Origin: Verrucomicrobiota bacterium
Lineage (GTDB): Bacteria > Verrucomicrobiota > Verrucomicrobiia > Verrucomicrobiales > DEV007
Direction of reading: 5' to 3'
Assembly (NCBI GenBank): GCA_030625775.1
Contig: DAOUQC010000008.1
Span: 1 to 64,000, forward strand
Length of the DNA stretch: 64,000 bases
The position numbers and the translations under genes were made by a program. Position 1 is the first letter of the stretch. Every line of letters starts with the position of its first letter. Positions 9,235 to 18,222 of this stretch are shown here, piece after piece. The notes beneath the pieces were generated by a model. That model saw only the letters and a list, made by a program, of their open reading frames with translations. It was not told the DNA's origin and did no database searches.

Positions 9235-10728
9235 TCACTTGCCAAACAAACCTTTGAGCAAGCTCTTGCCCACATCCTTGAGGCTTTCGATGGTCTGTTT
9301 GCCTTGATCAATCAACTCGGTCAAATTGCCAAATGGCGTGATTATATCGACCTTGGGTTTTCCCAGATCTCCCTTGGATACAAAATCAAAAGCGATGCGT
9401 CCATCTCTCATCGCCGGTTGAAGAACCAGATCCTTCAGGCTGTCCGAATAAAAACTCTTGGCCTTTTTCTTGAGATAGGCATCGACCTTTTTAGTCAGCT
9501 TTGCCGTCAGTTCATCCGAGGCCATCACCGATCCTTTCAGGTAATGCTGGTTGGCTCCGGAATCCAACCAACTGCCGCTGGCAAAAATAAAATCAGTATC
9601 GCGCAAAGGCAAAGCAAGATGCTTTTTTAGCTGAAATTTTCCCGCATGACCTGCGATCCGTGTATTGGCATCCCTGGTAAGTTCCCCACCCAACTGGAGA
9701 TCCGAAAGATCAACTCCGGCCGTATCCACACCTGATAAAAGCTCCTTCAACTTTTCAACCATAGGAAAAGTGTTGATTGCAGAGCCCTTCTTAATCGTCA
9801 AATTGCTCACCCAACTGGGATCGACCCGACCGCTGCCAGGATCAAAAGGCCGCACTTCACCGTCCCCGGCCAAAGAAACACTGATTTGTTTCACCTTGGT
9901 ATTCCCTTCCTCCACCGCCAAGTTCCCACTGAAGGAAAATGCGGCGTGGTTGTGCTTCAATAAATCACTTGGATCGACCTCGATCTGGCTCAATTTTAAC
10001 TGCAGCTTTGACAATGTAACCAGGGAACTCCCGCTCTCCAGGATCGCATTAATCTGCCCATTCTGCATTTCGACACTGTCTGCAAAAGTTGACAAGCCCA
10101 TGTCTTTTGCTGAGAACTCACCTTCATCTGTTCGAACCTGAACCACCACCCCGCCGGGGCTCGATGCACTTTTTTCAGTAAGAGGTTCTGAAGTTTTATT
10201 TTTTTCAACCGGTTTTGCCGCATCTTGTTTTGCCACCTCCTGATCAGCTTCACCCCCTTTGTCCGGATCCGGCGATTGAAACAAGTCTTCAACCGATGCT
10301 TTGCCGCTCTTGCGAACCTTGGTATTGACCGTCACATCCTTGATCAACAACTGCTTGATAGTGATACGCCTTTTCAATAAATCACCCAACTCCACCGCGA
10401 CATGGGCCAGATCAACACTCACTTCAGACTTGTCCATCGGCGGACGTTCCGAGAGAGCTGTTCCCTTATTGACAAATTCATCGCGTGCCCCCAATCGCAC
10501 CCCGGTCACTTCCAGGCCCGCTTCCCCCAGAATCCTTACTTTCAAGCCCTCCACTTCCGCACGGCAATTCCACTGCTGCTCAATTTTCTGAACCAGGAAA
10601 TCCGGAGTCAAAAAACCAACCGCCAAGTGTCGGCCTACCAATAGTCCCACAATCAGCAGAACCATGCCCCCGGCAAAAATGATGGCTACTTTTTTCACAA
10701 CAAGCGCAAAGCTAAAATTTCTCTTCAA
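9235..10728 (-). CDS. AsmA-like inner-membrane-anchored protein
   Basis: 497 residues with one N-terminal membrane anchor (about 12-34, VAIIFAGGMVLLIVGLLVG) and a long periplasmic beta-rich region. The order of segments, an early FLVQKIEQQWNCRAEVEGLKV block, a VTLSKLQLKLSQIEV core and a C-terminal DLVLQPAMRDGRIAFDFVSKGDLGKPKVD block, fits the AsmA/DUF748 family implicated in lipid transport to or assembly of the outer membrane. The start is unusual: the frame opens with TTG at 10728, overlapping the TGA of the upstream gene (TTGA, 10725-10728). A GTG ten codons downstream is the alternative. The 4-bp overlap suggests translational coupling. Confidence 0.65.
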   Translation of the reverse strand: MKRNFSFALVVKKVAIIFAGGMVLLIVGLLVGRHLAVGFLTPDFLVQKIEQQWNCRAEVEGLKVRILGEAGLEVTGVRLGARDEFVNKGTALSERPPMDKSEVSVDLAHVAVELGDLLKRRITIKQLLIKDVTVNTKVRKSGKASVEDLFQSPDPDKGGEADQEVAKQDAAKPVEKNKTSEPLTEKSASSPGGVVVQVRTDEGEFSAKDMGLSTFADSVEMQNGQINAILESGSSLVTLSKLQLKLSQIEVDPSDLLKHNHAAFSFSGNLAVEEGNTKVKQISVSLAGDGEVRPFDPGSGRVDPSWVSNLTIKKGSAINTFPMVEKLKELLSGVDTAGVDLSDLQLGGELTRDANTRIAGHAGKFQLKKHLALPLRDTDFIFASGSWLDSGANQHYLKGSVMASDELTAKLTKKVDAYLKKKAKSFYSDSLKDLVLQPAMRDGRIAFDFVSKGDLGKPKVDIITPFGNLTELIDQGKQTIESLKDVGKSLLKGLFGK

Positions 10729-11576
10729 TCATTAGAACTGAAATCCAGCTCCCTCACCCACACATTCCGATAGCGCATCGGGTTGCCGTGATCCTGAAGC
10801 TTGAAACTCATTTTGGCAGGATGTTTTTTGTAAGTGGCCACCGATTTATGTCCGGTTTTTCCCAGATAAACCTGCCGATGCTGGGTCAGCACCCCGTTGT
10901 GGATAACAGTCACGTAAGCTTTTTTTGTTACTTTGCCGGCATCGTCAAACTTAGGCGCTTCAAAAATAATATCGTAAGTTTGCCATTCTCCGGGTTTGCG
11001 CGATGCATTCACCAGTGGTGGTTTCCAGCCATACAGAGCCGAAGCCTGACCATCTGCATAAGTCTTGTTGTCGTAAGAATCCAATACCTGAACCTCATAC
11101 TGCCCCATTAACAGGATTCCGCTATTCCCCCGGCCTTGTGAATTGCCCACCACCTCCTCGGGCGTGCGCCATTCTATATGAAGCTGCATGTCACCGAATT
11201 CCTTTTTAGTGAAAAGATAACCACCTTTGCCGGATTTTTTCGGAGGAACCTCCATATACCCCTCTTTCACAATCCATGCGCCAGCCGATCCATCTTCTTT
11301 TTTCCACTGCGACAGGTCACTGCCGTCAAACAACACAATGGCATCGGAAGGCGCTTCGCCCGCCTTCTTGCCGGATGTCACCACTTTGGGCCGTGGACGT
11401 GTGTCATCATGCACCCGCCACTTATCACCAGGTAAAAAAGGAGTGTCGGTGTAACCGGTTGGATGGGCTTTGGGCGCTTTTTTCTTTTCCTTGTCAGCTG
11501 CATTCGAGGTCAAAACAAAAACTCCTGCAGTTAATAGGAGGGCCAGAGGTAAAATGGTGCTAATCCTGATTTTCAT
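10725..11576 (-). CDS. secreted DUF1080 (3-keto-disaccharide hydrolase fold) protein
   Basis: 283 residues from the ATG at 11576, chosen because it places a signal peptide (MKIRISTILPLALLLTAG...) at the N-terminus. The DUF1080 signature runs from about residue 75 to the end: ALFDGSDLSQW-like IVLFDGSDLSQWKK, GKGGYLFTKKEFGDMQLHIEW, GNSGILLMGQYEVQVLDSY, and the terminal KLQDHGNPMRYRNVWVREL. This fold is shared with LamG-type jelly rolls and includes characterised 3-keto-glycoside hydrolases. It is probably periplasmic. It is the upstream partner of the AsmA-like gene, which starts inside its stop codon. Confidence 0.85.
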   Translation of the reverse strand: MKIRISTILPLALLLTAGVFVLTSNAADKEKKKAPKAHPTGYTDTPFLPGDKWRVHDDTRPRPKVVTSGKKAGEAPSDAIVLFDGSDLSQWKKEDGSAGAWIVKEGYMEVPPKKSGKGGYLFTKKEFGDMQLHIEWRTPEEVVGNSQGRGNSGILLMGQYEVQVLDSYDNKTYADGQASALYGWKPPLVNASRKPGEWQTYDIIFEAPKFDDAGKVTKKAYVTVIHNGVLTQHRQVYLGKTGHKSVATYKKHPAKMSFKLQDHGNPMRYRNVWVRELDFSSND

Positions 11577-12250
11577 TGATAGATGGGGTTGGAAAAATAT
11601 GATCCAGAACCAATCCATACACGCTCAAGGCTCAAAGATCAAACTCCGCTTAATCTGAAAAAGCACGGGCAATTTTTCTGTCAGTGGCAATGTCTTCATA
11701 GATGCAAATCCATGAGTCGCCTGCTCTCATCGGCTCAAACAGCCGATGCCTGTTGCCAAGTCTGATTAAAAATAAAAAACAAACCCAAAAATGACAACAG
11801 GACGTTACTGGAAAATCACAATAATAGCTAATAACGATTGGAGCATTGATCCTACCTATCGTTACGTGAGAGTGCTACCGATCCGCTACAGGCGGTGAGC
11901 TTTCATGTTCAGGTTGAGGGTTAAAGCTTTCATTTAGATTTTGACTGCAGAGCAGTAGCGGATTGACCAGCCACGTTTTGTTCGCTCGTTTCGCTCTCTG
12001 TGCACACAAGATTCAAAAATATTATCTCAGCAAGTGCACGGCTACGCTCCATGACCACGTTGCATTCGTCTTCTGTGGACGGCTCATGGATCGATACCCC
12101 CCATCCTCCAGGCAAGGCGGAGCCGGACGTAGTAAGACAGATGTTGCGTAGCAACACCCGCAGGGATGCAAAGCAGTCAACTTACTCCTCCATTAATCAC
12201 ATCGTCACCGTTTTTTGCAATCGATCCCGACTCCGATCTGATCCTCCTCC
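11577..12250. other. 674-bp gene-free stretch with hairpins
   Basis: No convincing gene or RNA is seen. It holds a perfect 8-bp stem with 5-nt loop (CATCGGCT-CAAAC-AGCCGATG, 11728-11748), a 9-bp inverted repeat ATCCGCTAC (11881-11889) with GTAGCGGAT (11955-11963), a 6-bp stem TGTTGC-GTA-GCAACA (12142-12156), and the direct repeat AGCTTTCAT. It separates two genes on the minus strand and so contains the upstream region of the DUF1080-AsmA pair. Confidence 0.6.
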
Positions 12251-14359
12251 TCACTTCCGCTTCAACACCACGCGAAAACCGGAATCATAACGGTCGGTTT
12301 TTGACGGCTGCACCGCCAGTCGATAGCCTGTCGCCAGATCATAACCGGACGAACGGCTCCATGAACCGCCACGCAAGATCTTGCGCTCGGTCCCTACCCA
12401 CAAAGAATTGCTCGGTGACTTGGCTTCTCTCGAACGTTTCAAAATTGTCTGGGAATACCAGTCATCACACCATTCCCAAACATTGCCGCGCACATCAAAA
12501 AGCCCGTATTCATTCGCCTGACTGGTACCCACATCAGCGGTGCCTTCCAGCTGTCCCAAACGACTGGTCACCGCATCTTCCAACTGCGCTCCCCCAACAA
12601 AAACACTCCACTCCCGGTCGGTCGGCAGATCATAAACAAAACCCTTTGGCAAAGTCCCCCGGCTGCGCTCATCAATACTTAGCTTTTCGCAAAAGCGCTT
12701 GGCATCATACCAGCTCACACTTTCCACCGGGCGATTCTCCCCCTTGAACGAACTCGGGTTTTTGCTAACTACAGCCTGATAAACTTTCTGTGTCACCTCG
12801 TGCGCAGCCACCCACTCTTTCAATGGTTCCACCCACTGCATTTTTTGACCATAGGAATTAATGAAGTCATGATTCAATACCGGAGTGGGGTCATATTTTA
12901 GACTCACATTGAAATCCAAAGACTGCCCCGGCTCAACTTCACCGGATACCGAAGCGCTGCGGTACTGCCCTTTTCTCAATTCATATTCATAATGCCCCGG
13001 TCTCACTACCCTCTGAGCAAAAGGCGTGCGCCCCATCGGCACCCCATTCAAAATTACGCTTACCCCCGAGGGTTCGCTGCCGATTTTGACACTGCCATAT
13101 TCAAAATCAAAATTAACCTGATCAGCTGCCGAGGCATTGGTCTCCGTATTCACCACCACATCGAAAAGCCCCTCCCTGCGAGCGACAAACTGATACTCCC
13201 CTTCCGGCAGTTCCCACTGCAAAGGTGTTTTTTCTCCACCGCGGCCAATACGTTTGTCATTTAAAAACACCTCGGCCCCCGGAGGATCACTGACAAAATT
13301 CACTAAACTGCGTTTCCAGGCAAACTCGAGGGTGCGTTGCTGGCCTTCCTCGATCTCCACCACCCGGCGAATCTCCGGCCAATCCTGATAACGGATCACC
13401 AGTTCATGTTGGCCCACCGCCAAACCAGGCACACTCAGAGGTGTTGTTCCAGCTAGTCGTCCTCGCTGACCTTCCCCCGCCCCTCCTTCTTTCAACCAAA
13501 CCTCGGCCCCGCTCGGGTCACTGGTCACCTGCAATCCCCCCTGGGCAAACACGTGAGAAACACTGGCCTGCCGGTTATTGGCAATGCGAACTTTTTCAGA
13601 AAATTTCGGCCAGCCTTCCATCTTTAGAGTCACGCTGTAATCGCCCGGAGGAAGTTTTTCCAAAGTCACCGGTGTTTTACCCGCCTGCACCACCAATGCT
13701 TTTTGTTGAGTATTCCCTTTTCCACCCGCTAGCACCAATTCAAACGGCACGCCCTTCGGTTCACTCGACACGGATAAACTGCCCGCCAGCGGACTCAATT
13801 CCAACGGTCCAAGCTCAGCGGTCGCATTTTCCCTGACTGCCACCTTTTGCTCGATTTTTTCGTAACCTTCCTTGCTCACCTCGACCACATAAGAACCAAT
13901 TGGAACCCCCTCAAAAACAGCCGGGCTTTTTTTTGCTCCCTGCTTGCCCAATTTCACACTCGCTCCCTCCGGTTGGGTTCTCACCACCACCCGCCCTTGA
14001 GCCGCCTCAATATGACGATCAATCAGCGGTAAAGTTGTTTTGGCCTCCAACTGCTCCGGCTGTATCGCCAACACCGCTAGATACAAATTGCGCGCTTTAA
14101 CCCAATTACCAGCGGCCATTTCCACCCGGGCTTCTGCCAAACGTATCACCACTTCCGGACTCGATTCCCTCTCCACCCCGGCTACGGCATCCTGCGAAAC
14201 TGCCACTGCCTCACTCGCCTGGCGTCGCTCTCCTACCAGCACACCAATCAAGACCCCCAGCAACAGTGCTGCCACAACCCATCCCCACAAACCGGAAGTC
14301 CCTCTTCCGGAGTCAGTCGACCGCTTCGGTGGCGGCAGGATGATTTTGCTTTCTTCCAT
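12251..14359 (-). CDS. membrane-anchored PEGA-repeat protein with FGE/SUMF1-like domain
   Basis: 702 residues. A cytoplasmic N-terminus of about 25 residues is followed by one transmembrane helix (VVAALLLGVLIGVLVG) and a TPR-like segment (about 70-115). Then come five PEGA repeats, each with the pattern S-x-P-x-G-x-x-V (TQPEGASVKLG, SSEPKGVPFEL, TSDPSGAEVWL, SDPPGAEVFLN, SEPSGVSVILN). From about residue 490 a formylglycine-generating-enzyme-like domain runs to the end (RPVESVSWYDAKRFCEKLS, NVWEWCDDWY, RGGSWSRSSGYDLATGYRL). The paired cysteines of true FGE near RGGS are absent, so a structural or binding role is likelier than sulfatase maturation. It is divergent from the sulfatase that follows. 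Confidence 0.8.
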   Translation of the reverse strand: MEESKIILPPPKRSTDSGRGTSGLWGWVVAALLLGVLIGVLVGERRQASEAVAVSQDAVAGVERESSPEVVIRLAEARVEMAAGNWVKARNLYLAVLAIQPEQLEAKTTLPLIDRHIEAAQGRVVVRTQPEGASVKLGKQGAKKSPAVFEGVPIGSYVVEVSKEGYEKIEQKVAVRENATAELGPLELSPLAGSLSVSSEPKGVPFELVLAGGKGNTQQKALVVQAGKTPVTLEKLPPGDYSVTLKMEGWPKFSEKVRIANNRQASVSHVFAQGGLQVTSDPSGAEVWLKEGGAGEGQRGRLAGTTPLSVPGLAVGQHELVIRYQDWPEIRRVVEIEEGQQRTLEFAWKRSLVNFVSDPPGAEVFLNDKRIGRGGEKTPLQWELPEGEYQFVARREGLFDVVVNTETNASAADQVNFDFEYGSVKIGSEPSGVSVILNGVPMGRTPFAQRVVRPGHYEYELRKGQYRSASVSGEVEPGQSLDFNVSLKYDPTPVLNHDFINSYGQKMQWVEPLKEWVAAHEVTQKVYQAVVSKNPSSFKGENRPVESVSWYDAKRFCEKLSIDERSRGTLPKGFVYDLPTDREWSVFVGGAQLEDAVTSRLGQLEGTADVGTSQANEYGLFDVRGNVWEWCDDWYSQTILKRSREAKSPSNSLWVGTERKILRGGSWSRSSGYDLATGYRLAVQPSKTDRYDSGFRVVLKRK

Positions 14360-14449
14360 TTTTCCAGCGATTCAGCTCGCCTGCACATTTACGTCGTAAA
14401 TAGTTCTTTCCCCGTGCCAATAAATATTCCACAGTTTTCCACCTCTATC

Positions 14450-15934
14450 ATGCAAACCCTATTCCCTGTGAAACCCCTATCAATACACTTCCTACTCTTT
14501 GTTTTCGCCATTTGGCCAGGTGTGACACTTATTTCATCTGCAAATGCCCGTCCTGCTGATGATCGCCCCAACATCATCTACATCATCGCCGATGACCTCG
14601 GTTACAATGAACTCGGTTGTTATGGGCAAAAAACCATCAAAACCCCAAATATCGACCGTATTGCCAGCGATGGCATCAAATTCACCCAGCACTACTCCGG
14701 TCAGGCTGTCTGCGCGCCGGCGCGGTGCTCACTGATGACGGGATACCACATGGGTCATGCTTTTGTGCGTAACAATGGCAATCCCAAAGATCGCATGCCC
14801 GCCTACAAGAAGGACGGCATCTTCCCGGGACAAATTGCTATTCCCGACAGCACAGTCACCATTCCCGAACTGCTGAAAAAGAAAAACTACGCTACCGCCG
14901 CTTACGGCAAGTGGGGACTGGGATACGAAGAATCGACCGGTGATCCGCTCAAGCAAGGCTTCGATGATTTTGGTGGTTTCCTCTGCCAGATCCACGCTCA
15001 CAATCACTACCCGAAGTATCTCTGGAAAAGCGGTAAAAAAATCCCCATGCCCGGCAACGACCGCACCCTGAAAGGTGAAAGTTACTCTCAGGATTATTTT
15101 GTCGACTGGGGCCTGGAGTTCATTCGCAAAAACAAAGAGAAACCCTTTTTCCTCTATCTTCCCTTCGCTGTTCCCCATCTCTCCATCCAAGTGCCCGACA
15201 GCGATGTGGAAAAATACCGCAAGATCATCCAAGAAGAAAAACACCAACACCGTGGATACCTTCCTCACCCTTATCCAAGAGCCGCTTACGCCGCCATGGT
15301 CACCCACATGGACAAAGGCGTCGGACAGATCATGAATCTGGTGAAAGAGCTCGGGCTGGACAACAATACCATCATCCTCTTCTCCAGTGACAACGGCCCT
15401 GCCTACAACCGGCTCGGCGGATCGGACTCAGTTTACTTTGACAGCGCCAACGGCTTTCGTGGTATGAAAGGATCTCTTTACGAAGGAGGTATCCGCATTC
15501 CGCTCATCGCAAGATGGCCGGGAAAAATCAAAGCGGGCAGTGTCACTGACCTTCAATCTGCTTTCTGGGACATCCTGCCGACTTTTTGCGATCTGGCTGA
15601 AGTCAAAACACCGGAAGGTATCGACGGCATTTCACTGGCTCCGACTTTGCTCGGCCAGACCGACAAGCAAAAACACCACGACCACCTCTACTGGGAATTC
15701 GCCGCCTACGGAGGCCAACAGGCAGTTCGCATGGGCAAATGGAAAGCCATTCGCCAGGACATGCTCAAAGGCAAAAATCCCATCATTAAAACCGAGCTTT
15801 ATGATCTGGAAAGCGATCCCGCCGAGTCAGTCGATCTGGCCGACAAATATCCAGTCATACTGAAAAAACTCGAAGAAGTGATGAAAGACGCACGGGTGCC
15901 TTCAAAAACCTACCCCTTCCGAACCCTCGACTGA
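14450..15934 (+). CDS. exported Cys-type sulfatase (arylsulfatase family S1)
   Basis: 494 residues from the ATG at 14450, which gives a clean signal peptide (MQTLFPVKPLSIHFLLFVFA...); a GTG at 14414 would add 12 residues. The alkaline-phosphatase-fold sulfatase starts at DRPNIIYIIADDLGYNELG (metal-binding DD). CAPARCSLMTG supplies the C-x-P-x-R motif whose Cys (about residue 88) is oxidised to formylglycine. Later motifs are the conserved GKWGLGY, ILFSSDNGP (metal Asp/Asn) and EGGIRIP. It hydrolyses sulfate esters, probably of a sulfated polysaccharide, in the periplasm or outside. A 7-bp repeat array and a BNR gene follow on the same strand. Confidence 0.92.
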   Translation: MQTLFPVKPLSIHFLLFVFAIWPGVTLISSANARPADDRPNIIYIIADDLGYNELGCYGQKTIKTPNIDRIASDGIKFTQHYSGQAVCAPARCSLMTGYHMGHAFVRNNGNPKDRMPAYKKDGIFPGQIAIPDSTVTIPELLKKKNYATAAYGKWGLGYEESTGDPLKQGFDDFGGFLCQIHAHNHYPKYLWKSGKKIPMPGNDRTLKGESYSQDYFVDWGLEFIRKNKEKPFFLYLPFAVPHLSIQVPDSDVEKYRKIIQEEKHQHRGYLPHPYPRAAYAAMVTHMDKGVGQIMNLVKELGLDNNTIILFSSDNGPAYNRLGGSDSVYFDSANGFRGMKGSLYEGGIRIPLIARWPGKIKAGSVTDLQSAFWDILPTFCDLAEVKTPEGIDGISLAPTLLGQTDKQKHHDHLYWEFAAYGGQQAVRMGKWKAIRQDMLKGKNPIIKTELYDLESDPAESVDLADKYPVILKKLEEVMKDARVPSKTYPFRTLD

Positions 15935-15940
15935 CCTCAT

Positions 15941-16031
15941 CACTTTTCACTTTTCACTTTTCACTTTTCACTTTTCACTCATCACTCATCACTCATCACT
16001 CATCACTCATCACTCATCACTCATCACTCAT
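15941..16031. repeat. heptamer tandem array abutting a start codon
   Basis: Thirteen perfect 7-bp units without interruption: five CACTTTT (15941-15975) followed by eight CACTCAT (15976-16031). The last unit supplies the A and T of the ATG at 16030-16032, so the array occupies the whole ribosome-binding region of the next gene. No Shine-Dalgarno sequence is present. Confidence 0.95.
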
Positions 16032-17253
16032 GAAACGCCTCCACCTTATTTGCACCGCCGCCCTCCTTTCCCTCTCCCCGCTCCTTCAAGCGACGGAAAT
16101 CCCCTTCATTGATCTTGCCGACGACCACTATCGCCAGATTCTCGTTGATCATGAAGCCGGCCAGTATCTCGGCCATCCCACCATCTGCCTACTCGATGAC
16201 GGCAAGACCATTCTCACCGTTTATCCCAAAGGCCACGGCAAAGGCGGCATTGTTTACAAGCGCTCAGCGGACGGTGGCCTCACCTGGTCTGATCGCCTAC
16301 CAACCCCCAAATCCTGGCTGACCTCGAGGGAAGTTCCCACCCTCCACCGGGTCACTGATGCCTCCGGCAAAAAACGCATCATCATGTTTTCCGGACTCTA
16401 TCCGATTCGCATGTCAGTCACCGAAGACGACGGCGCCAGCTGGTCAGAGCTGGAACCTATCGGTGACTTCGGCGGCATCGTCGCAATGGGATGTTACTTC
16501 CCTGTCAAAACCACACCCGGCAACTACATCTGCCTGTTCCATGACGACGGACGTTTCATCCGTAAGGACAGCAAAAAAGAAGATCCAACCGTCATGACCC
16601 TCTTCAAAACCCTGTCCACCGACGGCGGGCTCACCTGGGGACAACCTGAGAAAATTTTTGGTGCTGCCGACATCCATTTATGCGAACCCGGAGTCATTCG
16701 ATCACCAGACGGCAAAACCCTGGCTGTGCTGCTACGTGAAAATCGCCGCAAGAAAAACTCACACATCATCTTCAGTCACGACGAAGGCCTTACCTGGACC
16801 ACACCGAAGGAACTGCCCATCACTCTCACCGGTGATCGCCATACTGGAGCTTACGGTCCCGACGGTCGCCTGTTCATCTCATTCCGTGGAGTCACCCCTA
16901 CTCAGAAATTCGCCTTCAAAGACAGCAGTAAGGATACGGGGAAAATGCCTACCAACGGAGACTGGGCCGGTTGGGTCGGCAGCTGGGATGATCTAGTCAA
17001 TGGCACACCCGGCCAATACGTTGTCCGCCTGATGGATAACCAAAAGGGCTACGACACCACCTACCCCGGTGTGGAAGTCCTGCCCGACGGCACCTTCGTC
17101 CTCGTCACCTACGGTCACTGGACCAAAAATGAAGACCCCTACATCATGAGCGTTCGTTTCAAACTCGAAGAACTCGATCAAAAAGCAAAACTAGCTGAAA
17201 AAATCCAACTGAGTCCCGACTTCAAACAACTGGCTCAAACACCAAAAAAATAA
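16030..17253 (+). CDS. exported BNR-repeat (sialidase-like) glycosidase
   Basis: 407 residues with signal peptide MKRLHLICTAALLSLSPLLQA. The mature protein is a six-bladed sialidase-type propeller: SADGGLTWSD, TEDDGASWSE, STDGGLTWGQ and SHDEGLTWTT are Asp boxes, and GHPTICLLDDGKTILTVYPKGHGKG near the N-terminus is typical of the exo-alpha-sialidase-like family. Substrate is uncertain, since many members with this layout act on other sugars. Its start codon lies inside the heptamer array at 15941-16031, an unusual 5' context. It sits 95 bp downstream of the sulfatase on the same strand, which suggests joint action on a sulfated glycan. Confidence 0.8.
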   Translation: MKRLHLICTAALLSLSPLLQATEIPFIDLADDHYRQILVDHEAGQYLGHPTICLLDDGKTILTVYPKGHGKGGIVYKRSADGGLTWSDRLPTPKSWLTSREVPTLHRVTDASGKKRIIMFSGLYPIRMSVTEDDGASWSELEPIGDFGGIVAMGCYFPVKTTPGNYICLFHDDGRFIRKDSKKEDPTVMTLFKTLSTDGGLTWGQPEKIFGAADIHLCEPGVIRSPDGKTLAVLLRENRRKKNSHIIFSHDEGLTWTTPKELPITLTGDRHTGAYGPDGRLFISFRGVTPTQKFAFKDSSKDTGKMPTNGDWAGWVGSWDDLVNGTPGQYVVRLMDNQKGYDTTYPGVEVLPDGTFVLVTYGHWTKNEDPYIMSVRFKLEELDQKAKLAEKIQLSPDFKQLAQTPKK

Positions 17254-17302
17254 CTCCTCTTCTCTTCTTCATGAATTTCATGTATTGCCTTCGGACAGTA
17301 AG

Positions 17303-17325
17303 CTCCGGCTGTCTCGGCTCATGGT
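17303..17325. repeat. 23-bp intergenic direct repeat, copy 1
   Basis: CTCCGGCTGTCTCGGC followed by TCATGGT. An identical 23-bp copy occurs at 20644-20666. Its central part also occurs in reverse orientation as GAGCCGAGACAGC at 27396-27408. This copy lies between convergent genes. Confidence 0.75.
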
Positions 17326-17340
17326 GAAAAAACGACTACC

Positions 17341-18120
17341 CTAACCACCATCAAAACCCCTCACCTGATCGATCACAAAATCCACCATCACCGGATCACC
17401 GCCCACTGGTTGCGCGCAGTAAACTTTGCGTAATCGAATTTCATAGGGCTGCTCAACAGCCCCCTTTTTCACTCCCAGTATTTTCGGTAAGTCCCGACTG
17501 AAGTGCAGTCCCTCGGCAATGAAATAGGGCAGCAATACCACATTCTGGAAATTGCTCAGCGCGCACCAATCTGACAAGTGCGGAGCTTCATCAAGATAGA
17601 CCCCCAGAACCTCACCAAAACCATCTCCGCGGGCACAAATTTTCTCCACCTGTTGCTTCACCGCACCTGCGGAATCCTTGTTCCGCCCCGTGCCGTGTCC
17701 GACTATCAACAAACTCATCTCCGAACGCTCCACGCCAGGGGCGATTTCAGCGGCTCGCTTTAACAACAAATCCGTCATCCCCGGATGACTTCCCACCGGA
17801 TCGCAGTAGTGAATGCAAAAGCCATCCCGTTCCGTCACCCTCCCCATCAGTCCCAATTCACGGGGAATCACCTCCTTGGTGAAGTAGCCTTCGCTGATAA
17901 AATGTGGCACCACATAAATGTTGGAACAGCCTACATCCTGAAAGGCATTACGATAATGGGGCTCTTCTTTCCAAAAAACAGCATGAACCTCGGCAAACAG
18001 CGCCTTCTCCCTGAGCTCCTCGGCCAGAGCCCGGGTAGCTTGACTGGATTGACTGTTTTCAGTCGACCCATGACCAGGAATGAGCACAGCAATCTCTCTC
18101 AGTGATATTTCCTTATCCAT
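17341..18120 (-). CDS. cbiX: CbiX/SirB-like chelatase, two-domain
   Basis: 259 residues from the ATG at 18120 (a TTG three codons upstream is less likely). Two tandem CbiX units are visible. The first has IPGHGSTENSQSSQATRALAEEL with the metal-site His and VVPHFISEGYFTKEVIPREL. The second has VGHGTGRNKDSAG and LLPYFIAEGLHFSRDLPKIL. This is the arrangement of long CbiX/SirB-type class II chelatases, which insert cobalt, nickel or ferrous iron into sirohydrochlorin in the cytoplasm. No cobalamin or sirohaem gene is nearby, so the metal and pathway are open. Confidence 0.75.
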   Translation of the reverse strand: MDKEISLREIAVLIPGHGSTENSQSSQATRALAEELREKALFAEVHAVFWKEEPHYRNAFQDVGCSNIYVVPHFISEGYFTKEVIPRELGLMGRVTERDGFCIHYCDPVGSHPGMTDLLLKRAAEIAPGVERSEMSLLIVGHGTGRNKDSAGAVKQQVEKICARGDGFGEVLGVYLDEAPHLSDWCALSNFQNVVLLPYFIAEGLHFSRDLPKILGVKKGAVEQPYEIRLRKVYCAQPVGGDPVMVDFVIDQVRGFDGG

Positions 18121-18222
18121 TAATGACAAAAATTAGCCCCTTATCCCGCCCAGTTCAAACGGCGACAATACTATTGAATAAAACTCTTCTTGCTTCCGTC
18201 TGAAAAACAAAATACTTTAGCT

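Noticed and set aside
11820-12200. A tRNA or other structured RNA gene in the long intergenic stretch
   Set aside because: No cloverleaf, T-loop GTTCRA pattern or CCA-ready acceptor stem could be found; the inverted repeats are too widely spaced.
12251-14359. A true formylglycine-generating enzyme for the neighbouring sulfatases
   Set aside because: The active-site cysteines expected near RGGS are absent.
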